A DNA stretch of 56,211 nucleotides from a bacterium. GTDB taxonomy: Bacteria > UBA10199 > 2-02-FULL-44-16 > JAAZCA01. The notes under the pieces were generated by a model. It did not search any database. It was given only the letters and a program-made list of their open reading frames with translations, and had not been told where the DNA came from. The DNA is taken from contig JBAZOP010000009.1 in the NCBI GenBank assembly GCA_041648665.1, positions 1-56,211 of the forward strand. The letters run 5' to 3'. Shown here piece after piece: positions 6,701-14,790 of the stretch. Positions within the stretch are counted from its first letter, which is position 1. Every line of letters begins with the position of its first letter. Both the position numbers and the translations under genes were made by a program.

Positions 6701-8290
6701 ATGTGCGCCGTTCATATCCAACCCACTGAAGTGCAGAAAAACAGCGAGTTTGCGAGGCTCTTCGACGAGAGCGTGAAGAAGGTGACCCTCAAACAGGGGG
6801 AGATCATCAAGGGCAAGATCGTCGGCCTCACTCGCGACAACGTCATCGTGGACATCGGTTTTAAGTCCGAGGGCCAGATTCCTATCGAGGAATTCAAGAA
6901 CCCGAGGGGCGAGATCACGGCAAAGCCCGGCGATGAGATCAACGTGCTCCTGGAGAACATCGAGAACGAGCACGGCCTCATGATCCTCTCAAAGGAGAGG
7001 GCCGACGCCATGCGCACCTGGGACGTCCTCACCGAGGTCAGCGAGAAGGACGGCGAGATCGAGGGAACGGTGGTCTCCAAGGTCAAGGGCGGGCTGTCGG
7101 TCGACATCGGCGTGCGTGCGTTCCTCCCCGGCTCCCAGGTTGATTTGAGGCCGGTCCGCAACCTCGAGAAGTACGTGGGCAACGTGTACAAATTCAAAAT
7201 CATCAAACTCAACAAGAGGCGCGGAAACGTCGTCCTCTCCCGCAAGGTCATCTTGGAGAAGGAGAGGGAGGCGATGCGCGAGGCCACTCTCGCGAACCTC
7301 GCCGAGGGCCAGGTCTTCGACGGTATCGTCAAGAACGTCACGGACTACGGCGTCTTCGTGGATTTGGGCGGCATCGACGGCCTGCTACACGTGACCGACA
7401 TGACCTGGGGAAGGATAAACCATCCCTCCGAGATGTTCTCGGTCGGCGACGAGATACGCGTCGCGGTGCTCAAGTTCGATCCCGAGACGCAGAAGGTGAG
7501 CCTGGGGCTCAAGCAGCTTATGCCCGATCCGTGGGCCGACGTGGAGTCGAACTATCCGGTCGGCTCCCGCGTGACCGGCAAGTGCACCAGCCTCACGGAC
7601 TATGGCGCGTTCGTGCAGCTGACCGACGGCGTCGAGGGGCTCATCCACGTCTCGGAGATGAGCTGGACCAAGAAGATCAAGCATCCCTCCAAGGTCATGG
7701 CCGTGGGCGACACGGTGGACGCCATAGTGCTCGACGTGGACACCGAGAACAAACGCATCTCGCTCGGTCTCAAGCAGATCGAACCCAACCCCTGGGAGCA
7801 GATCAGCGAGAAATATCCGATCGGCAGCACGATCAAGGGCGCTGTGCGCAACATCGCCGATTTCGGGGTCTTCATGGACGTCAACGGCGAGATCGACGGC
7901 CTAATCCATATCTCCGACATAGACTGGGTCCAGAATTTTGCGCATCCCTCCGAGCTCTTCAAGAAGGGGGACGAGATTGAGGCTATAGTGCTTCACGTGG
8001 ACCCGCAGAACGAGCGCTTCTCCCTGGGGCTCAAACAGCTCAAGGACGATCCGTGGGACCGCATCAAGTCTGCGTATAATGAAGGCAGCCGCGCGTACGG
8101 CAAGGTCCTCTCTAAGAGCGGCGCGGGCGCGGTCGTTGAGCTCGAGCCGGGCGTCGAGGGCCTCATCCCGGACGCGGAGGGCGGCAAGGAGTTGAACGCC
8201 GGCGATTCGCTCGACGTGGTCGTGAGGCAGACGAACCCCAAGGACCGCAAGTTCCTCTTGGCGCCTGCGGCGAAGAAGGATGGGGAATAA
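6701..8290 (+). CDS. rpsA: 30S ribosomal protein S1
   Basis: A 529-residue protein of tandem S1 (OB-fold) RNA-binding domains that helps the 30S subunit bind and unfold mRNA. Six repeats are visible at about 27-95, 112-178, 197-267, 282-352, 369-439 and 456-520. Repeats 3-5 are the most canonical, each with VKNVTDYGVFVDLGG-like and GLLHVTDMTW-like strings; the last is degenerate. The length is close to the E. coli protein (557). A strong AAGGAGGAATT ribosome-binding site precedes the ATG. It heads the rpsA-sppA-ihfB-HIT-lapA run; the rpsA/ihfB/lapA association is known from gammaproteobacteria. Confidence 0.98.
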   Translation: MCAVHIQPTEVQKNSEFARLFDESVKKVTLKQGEIIKGKIVGLTRDNVIVDIGFKSEGQIPIEEFKNPRGEITAKPGDEINVLLENIENEHGLMILSKERADAMRTWDVLTEVSEKDGEIEGTVVSKVKGGLSVDIGVRAFLPGSQVDLRPVRNLEKYVGNVYKFKIIKLNKRRGNVVLSRKVILEKEREAMREATLANLAEGQVFDGIVKNVTDYGVFVDLGGIDGLLHVTDMTWGRINHPSEMFSVGDEIRVAVLKFDPETQKVSLGLKQLMPDPWADVESNYPVGSRVTGKCTSLTDYGAFVQLTDGVEGLIHVSEMSWTKKIKHPSKVMAVGDTVDAIVLDVDTENKRISLGLKQIEPNPWEQISEKYPIGSTIKGAVRNIADFGVFMDVNGEIDGLIHISDIDWVQNFAHPSELFKKGDEIEAIVLHVDPQNERFSLGLKQLKDDPWDRIKSAYNEGSRAYGKVLSKSGAGAVVELEPGVEGLIPDAEGGKELNAGDSLDVVVRQTNPKDRKFLLAPAAKKDGE

Positions 8291-8311
8291 GGACAAAGCC
8301 GGGGGATACGA

Positions 8312-9190
8312 ATGCGTCACAAGTGGCTCTTGATCGTCATTCCCGTCGCGGCCATGATCTTCATCGCGTTCATGGCCGGCATGGTCTCCTTTTTTGCGAC
8401 AACGGGCGGCGGCACATCGATCTTCGGTGGCGGCAGGGTGGGTGTGATAGAGGTGAGAGGACCCATCATCTCCGCCGAAGAGACGGTGAAGGACATCGAG
8501 GAGCTGAAGAAGGAAGACGGGATCAAATCCGTGATATTGAGGATCGAGTCGCCCGGCGGCTCGGTCGGCGCGTCGCAGGAGATCCTGGAGGCCGTGAAGC
8601 TGCTGGCCAAGGAGAAACCGCTCGTCGCTTCGATGGGGTCGGTGGCCGCCAGCGGCGGGTACTACATAGCGTGCGGCGCCACGAGGATACTCGCCAATCC
8701 GGGCACAATCACGGGTTCGATCGGCGTCCGGATGGAGCACGTGGCAATAGGCGATCTGCTCAGATGGGCCAAGGTGAATCTCGAGACCCTGAAGAGCGGC
8801 CGCTATAAGGACATAGGCACGATGGAGAGGCCGCTCACGGATGAGGAGAGGGGCATTCTGCAGGATCTCCTCGATGAGCTCCGCGGGCAGTTCAAACAAG
8901 CGGTGATGGAGGCGCGAGGCCTGTCCGCGGAAGAGGTCGAAGCGTTGGCGGACGGCAGGGTCTTCACCGGGATCCGAGCCAAGGACCTCGGTCTCGTCGA
9001 CGAGATAGGCGGATTCGCCGAGGCCATAAAACTCGCTGCGCAGCTCGGAGGCATCTCCGGCGAACCCGAACTCGCGTATCCCAAGAAGCGGGGAGGCTTC
9101 ATCAAGAGGATGATTGAAGGCGCAGCCGAATCGCTGGATTTTCTCGCCGGATCGGCTGCGGATTACCGGCGGCCCGTGATGAAGATATAG
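8312..9190 (+). CDS. sppA: Signal peptide peptidase SppA, S49 family
   Basis: A 292-residue single-domain SppA anchored by an N-terminal membrane helix (residues ~5-27). It degrades leftover signal peptides and membrane fragments at the periplasmic face. The Ser/Lys catalytic pair is visible: S114 in VAASGGYYIACG and K166 in SGRYKDIG. The ESPGGSVGAS segment forms part of the oxyanion site, and GTITGSIGV follows. The length fits the short (half-size) bacterial form that acts as a higher oligomer. It begins 21 bp after rpsA and probably shares its transcript. Confidence 0.95.
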   Translation: MRHKWLLIVIPVAAMIFIAFMAGMVSFFATTGGGTSIFGGGRVGVIEVRGPIISAEETVKDIEELKKEDGIKSVILRIESPGGSVGASQEILEAVKLLAKEKPLVASMGSVAASGGYYIACGATRILANPGTITGSIGVRMEHVAIGDLLRWAKVNLETLKSGRYKDIGTMERPLTDEERGILQDLLDELRGQFKQAVMEARGLSAEEVEALADGRVFTGIRAKDLGLVDEIGGFAEAIKLAAQLGGISGEPELAYPKKRGGFIKRMIEGAAESLDFLAGSAADYRRPVMKI

Positions 9191-9229
9191 GCTTCAGTTA
9201 AACCTTAAGGGCGTGAAAGGAGGACGGCC

Positions 9230-9514
9230 TTGAACAAGAGCGATCTGATCGAACTGCTGTCGAAGAAATTGCCCAACCTGGCTGCGAGGGACGTGGAGGT
9301 GATCGTCAATACTGTTTTCGACAGCATGACCGACGCGCTGGGCAAAGCCGAGCGCATCGAGATCCGCGGATTCGGCAGCTTTGAGGTCCGCGTGCGCAAA
9401 CCGCGCGTGGGACGCAATCCCAAGACCGGACAATCGGTCGACGTGGGCGAGAGGTTCGTCCCATTTTTCAAGGTCGGCAAGGAGCTGCGCGAACGCGTCA
9501 ACAAGGGGGTCTGA
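9230..9514 (+). CDS. ihfB: Integration host factor beta-like HU-family DNA-binding protein
   Basis: A 94-residue HU/IHF family protein that bends DNA as a dimer. The beta-arm signature RIEIRGFGSFEVR...PRVGRNPKTG matches IHF-beta more closely than HU, and the C-terminus FKVGKELRERVN is typical. The start is TTG at 9230, preceded by GAAAGGAGGA. Its place after rpsA (with sppA between) matches the rpsA-ihfB linkage seen in other proteobacteria and supports the IHF-beta assignment. An HU homodimer role cannot be excluded because no alpha subunit lies in the window. The stop overlaps the HIT gene by one base. Confidence 0.88.
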   Translation: MNKSDLIELLSKKLPNLAARDVEVIVNTVFDSMTDALGKAERIEIRGFGSFEVRVRKPRVGRNPKTGQSVDVGERFVPFFKVGKELRERVNKGV

Positions 9515-10008
9515 TGGAACGCCTGTGGGCGCCCTGGCGCATGAAGTTCATCGAGGAGCTGCGCGAGCGGGGCTCGGGCTGCATCCTCTGTGAGCTCGCA
9601 GCCCAGGGCGATGACCGCAAGAGGCTGGTCCTTCACAGAGGCAAAAGATGTTACGTCGTCCTGAACCGCTTTCCTTATAACAACGGCCATATCATGGTGG
9701 TGCCTTATAAGCACGCGGGGGAGCTCGCGTCCCTCGAACCAGGCGATTACTCGGAGATGCTCTCCATCTCTTCGCACGCGGTCCGCATCATGCGCGAGAG
9801 GATGGAGGCCGATGGCTTCAACATTGGGATCAACATAGGCGCCGTGGCCGGCGCGGGGATCACCGATCACATCCACATGCACCTGGTGCCCAGGTGGAAC
9901 GGCGACTCCAATTTTCTGCCGGTGTTGGGCGAGACCAAGTGCATGCCGGAATATCTCGAGGAGACCTATGACAGGCTCGCCGGAGATTTCTCAAAGATAG
10001 GAAAATGA
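9514..10008 (+). CDS. HIT-family nucleotide hydrolase/transferase
   Basis: A 164-residue histidine-triad protein. The triad H119-x-H121-x-H123 in DHIHMHLVPRW is the catalytic motif for hydrolysis or transfer on nucleotide phosphates; the closest relatives are Ap4A phosphorylase-like HIT proteins. MERLWAPWRMKFIEE at the N-terminus and CILCE (a CxxC pair, residues 23-26) are typical of that branch. GHIMVVPYKHAGEL is the conserved beta-strand region. It is translationally coupled to ihfB (TGATG) and probably part of the rpsA operon. The exact substrate cannot be fixed from the sequence. Confidence 0.92.
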   Translation: MERLWAPWRMKFIEELRERGSGCILCELAAQGDDRKRLVLHRGKRCYVVLNRFPYNNGHIMVVPYKHAGELASLEPGDYSEMLSISSHAVRIMRERMEADGFNIGINIGAVAGAGITDHIHMHLVPRWNGDSNFLPVLGETKCMPEYLEETYDRLAGDFSKIGK

Positions 10009-10023
10009 AGCAGGGGGATTTCG

Positions 10024-10386
10024 ATGAAAAAACTGATATTCGCGTTCCTGATGGCCGCTCTCTTCTTCGCGCTGCTCAACTTCATTTACTGCAATCTCGA
10101 CGAGAGCGTGTTCGGATACAAGATCGTGTTCAAATTCACCGTCCCGTATATGTTCGCGCTGCAGTCCTCCCCGCTGCCGATGGGCTTCGTGCTCCTCGTG
10201 ACGTTCTGCGCAGGCATGATCACGATCGCGCTGCTGGAGGCGCTGCCCTCGTTCTTCAAGACGCTGGAGATACGCTCCAAGAACAAGAAGATCCGGCAGC
10301 TGGAGAGGGAGCTCGACGTGGTCCGCGGTCTCGGGGAGGTCAGGGAGACGCGGGTTGAGGAGAGCGAGAGCTCGGAGAAGAAATGA
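10024..10386 (+). CDS. LapA-like (DUF1049) inner-membrane protein
   Basis: A 120-residue protein with two predicted membrane helices (about 4-24 and 58-80) and a charged, coiled-coil C-terminal cytoplasmic tail (KNKKIRQLERELDVV). This is the layout of lipopolysaccharide assembly protein A, a DUF1049 family protein implicated in envelope biogenesis. The loop between the helices (~33 residues) is longer than in E. coli LapA. It follows the HIT gene with an AGGGGG-type ribosome-binding site and ends 5 bp before the convergent radical SAM gene. Position after ihfB supports the LapA reading. Confidence 0.65.
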   Translation: MKKLIFAFLMAALFFALLNFIYCNLDESVFGYKIVFKFTVPYMFALQSSPLPMGFVLLVTFCAGMITIALLEALPSFFKTLEIRSKNKKIRQLERELDVVRGLGEVRETRVEESESSEKK

Positions 10387-10390
10387 TCCT

Positions 10391-12109
10391 TCAGAATGTC
10401 CTGTAGACGATGGCCTTCCTTTGTTCCAGCCTGCCCAGCGCCGCCTTCATCCTCTCGTCGTCGAATCCCAGGTGGCTTGCGATATCGCTGCCGCTCAGCT
10501 TTCCGGTGGAGTAATGGAAGATCGAGCTCTCCTCCGCGTCCATCAATACCCCTTCGAATGCGTAGAGGCCGTCTTCGCTCATGCCGAACGCGGGCAGCCT
10601 GGTCGGCATCAGGTGCCTCCAGCCGTCGCCCGCCTCGAGCCGGTATTCCGCGAATTTTTCGGCCTTCTGCCTCAGTATCTCGGTCTGTATTTTTTTCATC
10701 TTCTCCATGAGCCCCTCTTCCAGGAGTATCATGGACTTGTGGAAGTGGCCGACGTTCGCCCTTATGGCGTCTATCGCCCTTTTGGTGCGTTCGCCGCCTG
10801 AGGCCAGGGCGGCGCGCATCATCTCGAAGCTCTCGGTGAACATGTCGAAGCGGGCCCTGAATATCTGCGCGCGGCTCATCTCCGCGGTCCTCGTTACGCA
10901 GTTGTCGAAACTGACCGAGGTGTAGAGCTCAGGGTCGAGCATCTCGATGCCGTACCTGTCGGGGTGCATGAATATCTCTGTCCCGGGCAGGGGGGTCATG
11001 AAGGTGAAGTTGAGCTGCAAAAAGCCCTTCGAGTCCTTTGCGAGCCTGGACATGAGATCCCTCGTCGAGTTCAGCGTGGCGGGCGACTCAAAGGGGCCGC
11101 CCACGATGAATCCGGCGTGATAGAGGAGCTCCAGGTCGGCGCAGGCGCTGCAGACCCTGCGCGCCTGGTCGAGTGTGATGCCCTTTCGATACGCCGCGAG
11201 CACGCGCTCGTCCCCGGACTCGATCCCCAGCTGCAGGAATCGGAGTCCCGCCGCCTTCATGACCGCGAGCACCGAGGGGTCGTGCGCTATTCTGTCGATT
11301 CGCGCCTCCGCGTACCAGATGAATTTGCTGCCACCGCCGACCTGTTTGATCGCGTCGCAGACCGCCGCGGTCCTCGCAAGGTCGAAGGTGAACGTGTCGT
11401 CCGCTATGGTGAGAAACGGGAGTTTGCGCCCCTTTGAGGAGAAGATAGCGTCGATGTCCGCGGCGATCTTACCCGGGCTGCGCCACCTGATCTTGCTCGA
11501 GAGGAGCGGCGCCGCGCAGAAGGTGCAGCGATAAGGGCATCCGCGCGCGGTCGCCAGCGCGGGCGCGTACGGGATCACCTCCGAGTCCAGCACCGTCGAA
11601 TAGTCGGGCGATGGCAGCTCGTCCAGGTCGATGGGCTTCGGCATCTCGTTTCTCACGATGCGATTGCGGCTCATGCGCATGATCCCGCGGACCTCCGAGA
11701 GCCTGCGTTTTTTAAGGAGGTCGAGGCACGCGATCTCGCCCTCGCCGATCACCAGCGCGTCGGGCATGGCCTCCCGCATCAGCGCCTCCGACGCGAGCGT
11801 GGCGTGCGGGCCGCCGAGGACGACGCGGGAGTCGGGGGAGAGGGCGCGCACGATCCGCACCAGGCGCATTGCGGTGAAGACGGTGTCGGAGAGCACGTCG
11901 ATTCCGATCCAGCGGGGTTTCTCCTCGGCCAGAAAGTTCGCCAGCTGCCTCATCGAAAACTTGGGGCTGCGGCAATCGATGATCCTGGAGCGGAGGCCGT
12001 TAGCGTTGAGGAATGATGAAAGGCCGACGAGGCCTATGGGCGGCAGGAAGTATTCCATGTCTAGCGGCGAGATGCCGGATTCGCAGTGGATGAGCAGGAG
12101 GTCGATCAT
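10391..12109 (-). CDS. B12-binding-domain radical SAM protein with C-terminal helical extension
   Basis: A 572-residue protein. Residues ~1-150 form a cobalamin-binding-like Rossmann domain (PPIGLVGLSSFL; VVLGGPHATLASEAL; VIGEGE). The radical SAM cluster motif CPYRCTFC has C191, C195 and C198, and LGIESGDERVL marks the SAM-binding strand. The region after ~residue 400 is helical and ends in a winged-helix-like segment (LSGSDIASHLGFDDERMKAALGRLEQRKAIVYR). That tail resembles the extension on radical SAM proteins that act on peptides or proteins, but this is inference. It starts 3 bp after the stop of the 254-residue gene, so the two are probably cotranscribed. Confidence 0.88.
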   Translation of the reverse strand: MIDLLLIHCESGISPLDMEYFLPPIGLVGLSSFLNANGLRSRIIDCRSPKFSMRQLANFLAEEKPRWIGIDVLSDTVFTAMRLVRIVRALSPDSRVVLGGPHATLASEALMREAMPDALVIGEGEIACLDLLKKRRLSEVRGIMRMSRNRIVRNEMPKPIDLDELPSPDYSTVLDSEVIPYAPALATARGCPYRCTFCAAPLLSSKIRWRSPGKIAADIDAIFSSKGRKLPFLTIADDTFTFDLARTAAVCDAIKQVGGGSKFIWYAEARIDRIAHDPSVLAVMKAAGLRFLQLGIESGDERVLAAYRKGITLDQARRVCSACADLELLYHAGFIVGGPFESPATLNSTRDLMSRLAKDSKGFLQLNFTFMTPLPGTEIFMHPDRYGIEMLDPELYTSVSFDNCVTRTAEMSRAQIFRARFDMFTESFEMMRAALASGGERTKRAIDAIRANVGHFHKSMILLEEGLMEKMKKIQTEILRQKAEKFAEYRLEAGDGWRHLMPTRLPAFGMSEDGLYAFEGVLMDAEESSIFHYSTGKLSGSDIASHLGFDDERMKAALGRLEQRKAIVYRTF

Positions 12110-12112
12110 CCA

Positions 12113-12877
12113 TCAACCCCTCATGCCGCGGGTGGAACGGCGTATCTTCGCAAGCTCGGTCTTCGCCTTTCCCTCGACCTCGACCGATTCCGCTTTTTTC
12201 TTGGTCTGCTGCAGTGCCTTGAGGCCGATGGCTTTCTCCTCGGCGCGCGTCGTTGGCTTGCCGGAGAACGAAGATACCTGCATCGCCGCCTTGGCGCTGA
12301 CCGCATCTATCTCGGCCTTCTCGATCGCGTCGTGGACCTGTTCGCCCTTTGTCTTGAGCATGTGGTTGAGCAGGATCTCGAGGTTTCTGAGCGGGGAGGG
12401 GCTCTTCTTCAGGAGCTCCTTGATCTTCAGCTTTGCCGGCTGCTTGATAATTATCAGTCCGCCAGACTCGCGGAATTCCTTCTTGATCTCGTCCAGGAAT
12501 TTCGCGAGATCCGCCTTCGGCAGCGAGCACGAGGGAGCGATCGACGCCTCGAAGAGCTCGTTCAAGCCAGGGTCGTCGTATTTTCCCTCGTTTATCATCA
12601 TGGCGTCGAAGGGTATGCGGATCTCGCCCTTGTAGCGGTACTGATCGAGCGCCGTGAACTGGTCGTGCGTGAGCAGGAATGTGCCGTCCGCCTGCCGCAT
12701 GGGTTCGAAGATCGCCCTCCACTCCTGCATGCCGATCCTCTGCGTGTCCACGAAACCCATGGTCCAGAGCTGCTTCACGTCCTTGTTGGTGTAGCGGATG
12801 TGCTTGCCGTCGGGGGTCTTCTGGAGGGTCTCCCAGAGGTACTCCATGACGTCGAATTTATCGAGGGTGAGAGCCAT
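12113..12877 (-). CDS. Unrecognised 254-residue cytoplasmic protein
   Basis: I recognise no family. The N-terminal ~130 residues are mixed and Trp/Phe-containing (VKQLWTMGFVDTQRIG, EWRAIFEPMRQADG, TALDQYRYKGEIRIP), compatible with a globular domain. Residues ~130-254 are Lys/Glu/Ala-rich and predicted helical, with a coiled-coil-like end (KKKAESVEVEGKAKTELAKI). There is no signal peptide or membrane segment. AAGGAAAGGA precedes the start. A terminator separates it from the three-gene operon upstream, while its stop lies 3 bp from the radical SAM start, so it is more likely a partner of that enzyme. Its high charge resembles the coiled-coil operon products. Confidence 0.8.
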   Translation of the reverse strand: MALTLDKFDVMEYLWETLQKTPDGKHIRYTNKDVKQLWTMGFVDTQRIGMQEWRAIFEPMRQADGTFLLTHDQFTALDQYRYKGEIRIPFDAMMINEGKYDDPGLNELFEASIAPSCSLPKADLAKFLDEIKKEFRESGGLIIIKQPAKLKIKELLKKSPSPLRNLEILLNHMLKTKGEQVHDAIEKAEIDAVSAKAAMQVSSFSGKPTTRAEEKAIGLKALQQTKKKAESVEVEGKAKTELAKIRRSTRGMRG

Positions 12878-12949
12878 TTGAGGTCCTTTCCTTGAGCGCG
12901 GCCTGTCAGCGGGCCAAATCGTTGAATATGATAAAGAAAGATAGGGAAA

Positions 12950-12979
12950 AAGAAAAGGGGGATGAGCGAGTCATCCCCC
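12950..12979 (-). terminator. Minus-strand terminator of the three-gene coiled-coil operon
   Basis: GGGGGATGA (12957-12965), loop GCGAG, TCATCCCCC (12971-12979). Read on the minus strand it is followed by TTTTCTTTTTCCC. It lies 24 bp after the stop of the 191-residue gene and sets the operon's downstream limit. Confidence 0.85.
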
Positions 12980-13002
12980 TCGGTCGATCGGTCTTGTCCG
13001 GA

Positions 13003-13578
13003 TCAGGCGGCTGCAGGCTTCCCGTAGGCGTAGTTGGTGCGGAAGAGCCGATCCAGCGCCTTGGTGTTGATCCTGCCCGCCTTCTCTGTCTTGAGTTTTT
13101 CCGCAACCCTGGCCTTGGCTATGGAGAGCTGTTTTTCCTGTTTGACGCGGCTCTCGTTCGCCTTGAAGTACTCGGCCTGGAATTCGACCTTGTCGCTTAT
13201 TCCCTTCTCCTGCCAGTAGGACTTGTCCATCTCCATTTCCATCTGTTTCTCGGCCATGGCGTCCTGGTGTTCCAACTGGCTCAGCGTGGATTTGCGCTGG
13301 AAGTCCATCTGGTTTTTGGCGGTGACGTAGCCGATTATGCTGGAGCATATGCCGGCCACTGTGGAGCCGATGCTCATGCCTATCTGCGCCTGCGCCAGGT
13401 TCTCCATGCCGGAGGATGCGCCGGCAGCGGTCTGCGATGTCGGGGGTACGTTTGTGAAGCTTGTATCAGGGAGCGCATTGGCTGCATCCGGAGTCATATT
13501 CACCACGTTACCTGTGGCGGTGTCGGTAAACCACAGATTATTGGAGGTGCTCATCTCTGGTATGTACGTTAAAGACAT
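13003..13578 (-). CDS. Unrecognised Gly-rich-helix plus coiled-coil protein (operon gene 3)
   Basis: A 191-residue protein with no family I can name. Residues 1-60 are Thr/Asn/Pro/Ser-rich and probably disordered. Residues ~64-86 form a hydrophobic Gly/Ser-spaced helix (GMSIGSTVAGICSSIIGYV), and residues ~88-175 form a long, highly charged, Gln/Met/Lys/Glu-rich helix. Residues 66-94 align without gaps to residues 78-106 of the protein encoded just upstream (G, G, G, Y, A, M and Q conserved), which suggests paralogy. There is no Sec signal peptide. Disordered N-terminus, amphipathic/hydrophobic helix and coiled coil is the architecture of type III secretion translocators and similar self-assembling proteins, but that is analogy only. 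Confidence 0.8.
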   Translation of the reverse strand: MSLTYIPEMSTSNNLWFTDTATGNVVNMTPDAANALPDTSFTNVPPTSQTAAGASSGMENLAQAQIGMSIGSTVAGICSSIIGYVTAKNQMDFQRKSTLSQLEHQDAMAEKQMEMEMDKSYWQEKGISDKVEFQAEYFKANESRVKQEKQLSIAKARVAEKLKTEKAGRINTKALDRLFRTNYAYGKPAAA

Positions 13579-13588
13579 AATCTCTCCC

Positions 13589-14197
13589 TTATGCCGCTAT
13601 CGAGGGCGTTCCCAAGTCCCAGCTGCCGCGGCTGAAAGCGTCGGTCACTGAGAATATCTTTGCCCTCTCGGTCTTGCCCTTCTCCTCGATCGCCGCGAGC
13701 CTGGACTGCGTGTTGCCCTCGAGCTTCGCCATGCGCTCCTCGTGCATGCACTGCTCTAGGTGCATCGTGCTCTGGGCAGTGATCGCCTTCTCCTGCACGT
13801 CCATCTGCCTGAGCGACACGTCCATCTGATAGCCGGCGATATTGTCCTGAACCTCGTAGTACTTGTTTGCGATCTCGAGCTGGCAATTCATCGCCTTGTT
13901 CGCGAGCCCGTAGTTGCAGAGCATGTTGACCATGCCGTTTAGCATGCCGCCGGCCTGGAGACCGAACTGGCCCCACATGTAACCTTCCATCATCTCGTCG
14001 TTCTTGGGGCTCCAGTTGACGTTCATGCTCGTGCCGCCGCCCGCAGGGGCGATCGACTGGTTCGGCAGGGTGACCGGGTTGAACTGGGGCGGGCCTGACT
14101 GGCTTGCGCCGACCTGCTGCTGGTTGGAATAGGCCGGCGGATAACCCGTAGCCTGATTCTGTTGATTCTGGTTGTAGACCTGGCCTGCGCTCATCAT
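13589..14197 (-). CDS. Unrecognised Gln/Pro-rich, Gly-helix, coiled-coil protein (operon gene 2)
   Basis: A 202-residue protein, family not recognised. Residues 1-65 are Gln/Asn/Pro/Gly-rich and low in complexity. Residues ~74-98 form a small-residue hydrophobic helix (WGQFGLQAGGMLNGMVNML), and residues ~100-185 form a charged Met/Gln/Glu-rich coiled coil. It resembles the downstream gene product over the helix and start of the coiled coil (seven identities in a 29-residue ungapped stretch). An ATGATG start pair follows GGAGAAA, so either ATG (14197 or 14194) may be used. It lies 10 bp upstream of its paralogue. No signal peptide is seen. Confidence 0.8.
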   Translation of the reverse strand: MMSAGQVYNQNQQNQATGYPPAYSNQQQVGASQSGPPQFNPVTLPNQSIAPAGGGTSMNVNWSPKNDEMMEGYMWGQFGLQAGGMLNGMVNMLCNYGLANKAMNCQLEIANKYYEVQDNIAGYQMDVSLRQMDVQEKAITAQSTMHLEQCMHEERMAKLEGNTQSRLAAIEEKGKTERAKIFSVTDAFSRGSWDLGTPSIAA

Positions 14198-14212
14198 ATG
14201 ATTTCTCCTCTT

Positions 14213-14650
14213 CTATGACTGCAGATTGAGCTGAGACTGACTGGCGTTGCCCGAGGGCTCCACCGGCGTTCCATGGCTGTAATGTTCGGATGAACTGTTG
14301 GTCTTCTTGCTGTCTCCCAGCTTCTTCAACTCCGCCACAGTTTCGTATTTTGCCTTCCTGTTTTTGAACTGCTCGGTCATTATCGCGCTTCCCATTGCCA
14401 TGATATTGGCGAGGTTGGTTCGCTCCTGCTGCCTGTAGGCAGCCTCCTGCTGGGCATCCAACTTCTTTTCGGCCTTACCCTCGGCATCCTCCTGCGCCTC
14501 GAGCATCTCGTTCTGCAGCTCCTCTGCCTGCTGCTGCTGAGCGACGCTCACGCCCACGGTCACGCCTACGGTGATAACGCTCGATACGATGCCCAAGATC
14601 GCGCCGAGCGAACACCCCAGAATTGCTGTAAGTCCAATTATTCCAAGCAT
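14213..14650 (-). CDS. Unrecognised membrane-helix plus coiled-coil protein (operon gene 1)
   Basis: A 145-residue protein, family not recognised. Residues ~3-38 are strongly hydrophobic with Gly spacing (LGCSLGAILGIVSSVITVGV), long enough for one tilted or two short membrane segments. A Gln-rich charged helix follows (AQQQQAEELQNEMLEAQEDA), then a short second hydrophobic patch (LANIMAMGSAIM), and the tail is Ser/Asn-rich. A lipoprotein reading (LGCS) is unlikely because the helix continues after the Cys. It is the first gene of the operon, divergent from mutS, with about 140 bp between its start and the mutS start at 14791. It shares the helix-then-coiled-coil plan with the next two genes. 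Confidence 0.8.
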   Translation of the reverse strand: MLGIIGLTAILGCSLGAILGIVSSVITVGVTVGVSVAQQQQAEELQNEMLEAQEDAEGKAEKKLDAQQEAAYRQQERTNLANIMAMGSAIMTEQFKNRKAKYETVAELKKLGDSKKTNSSSEHYSHGTPVEPSGNASQSQLNLQS

Positions 14651-14790
14651 TTTAGCTCCTGGTGCTTTCCCCTCGTACTAATTATCGGTTGGCAAAAGAC
14701 CCAAAGTTGCGTGTCCTGCGATTTTTTTTGGATAGAAAAACGACCCATAATCCTTGCCTTAGCCCGGCCTGCTATGGTAGCGGGCAGGCC

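Noticed and set aside
11631..12635. A 334-codon plus-strand frame crossing the boundary of two minus-strand genes
   Set aside because: It spans the end of the 254-residue gene and the start of the radical SAM gene, both of which have good starts and sensible composition; it is Ser-rich like other complementary-strand frames.
14662..14790. Extended N-terminus for MutS starting at 14662
   Set aside because: Adds 43 residues with no MutS similarity and would begin 11 bp from the divergent gene; ATG 14791 fits the family.
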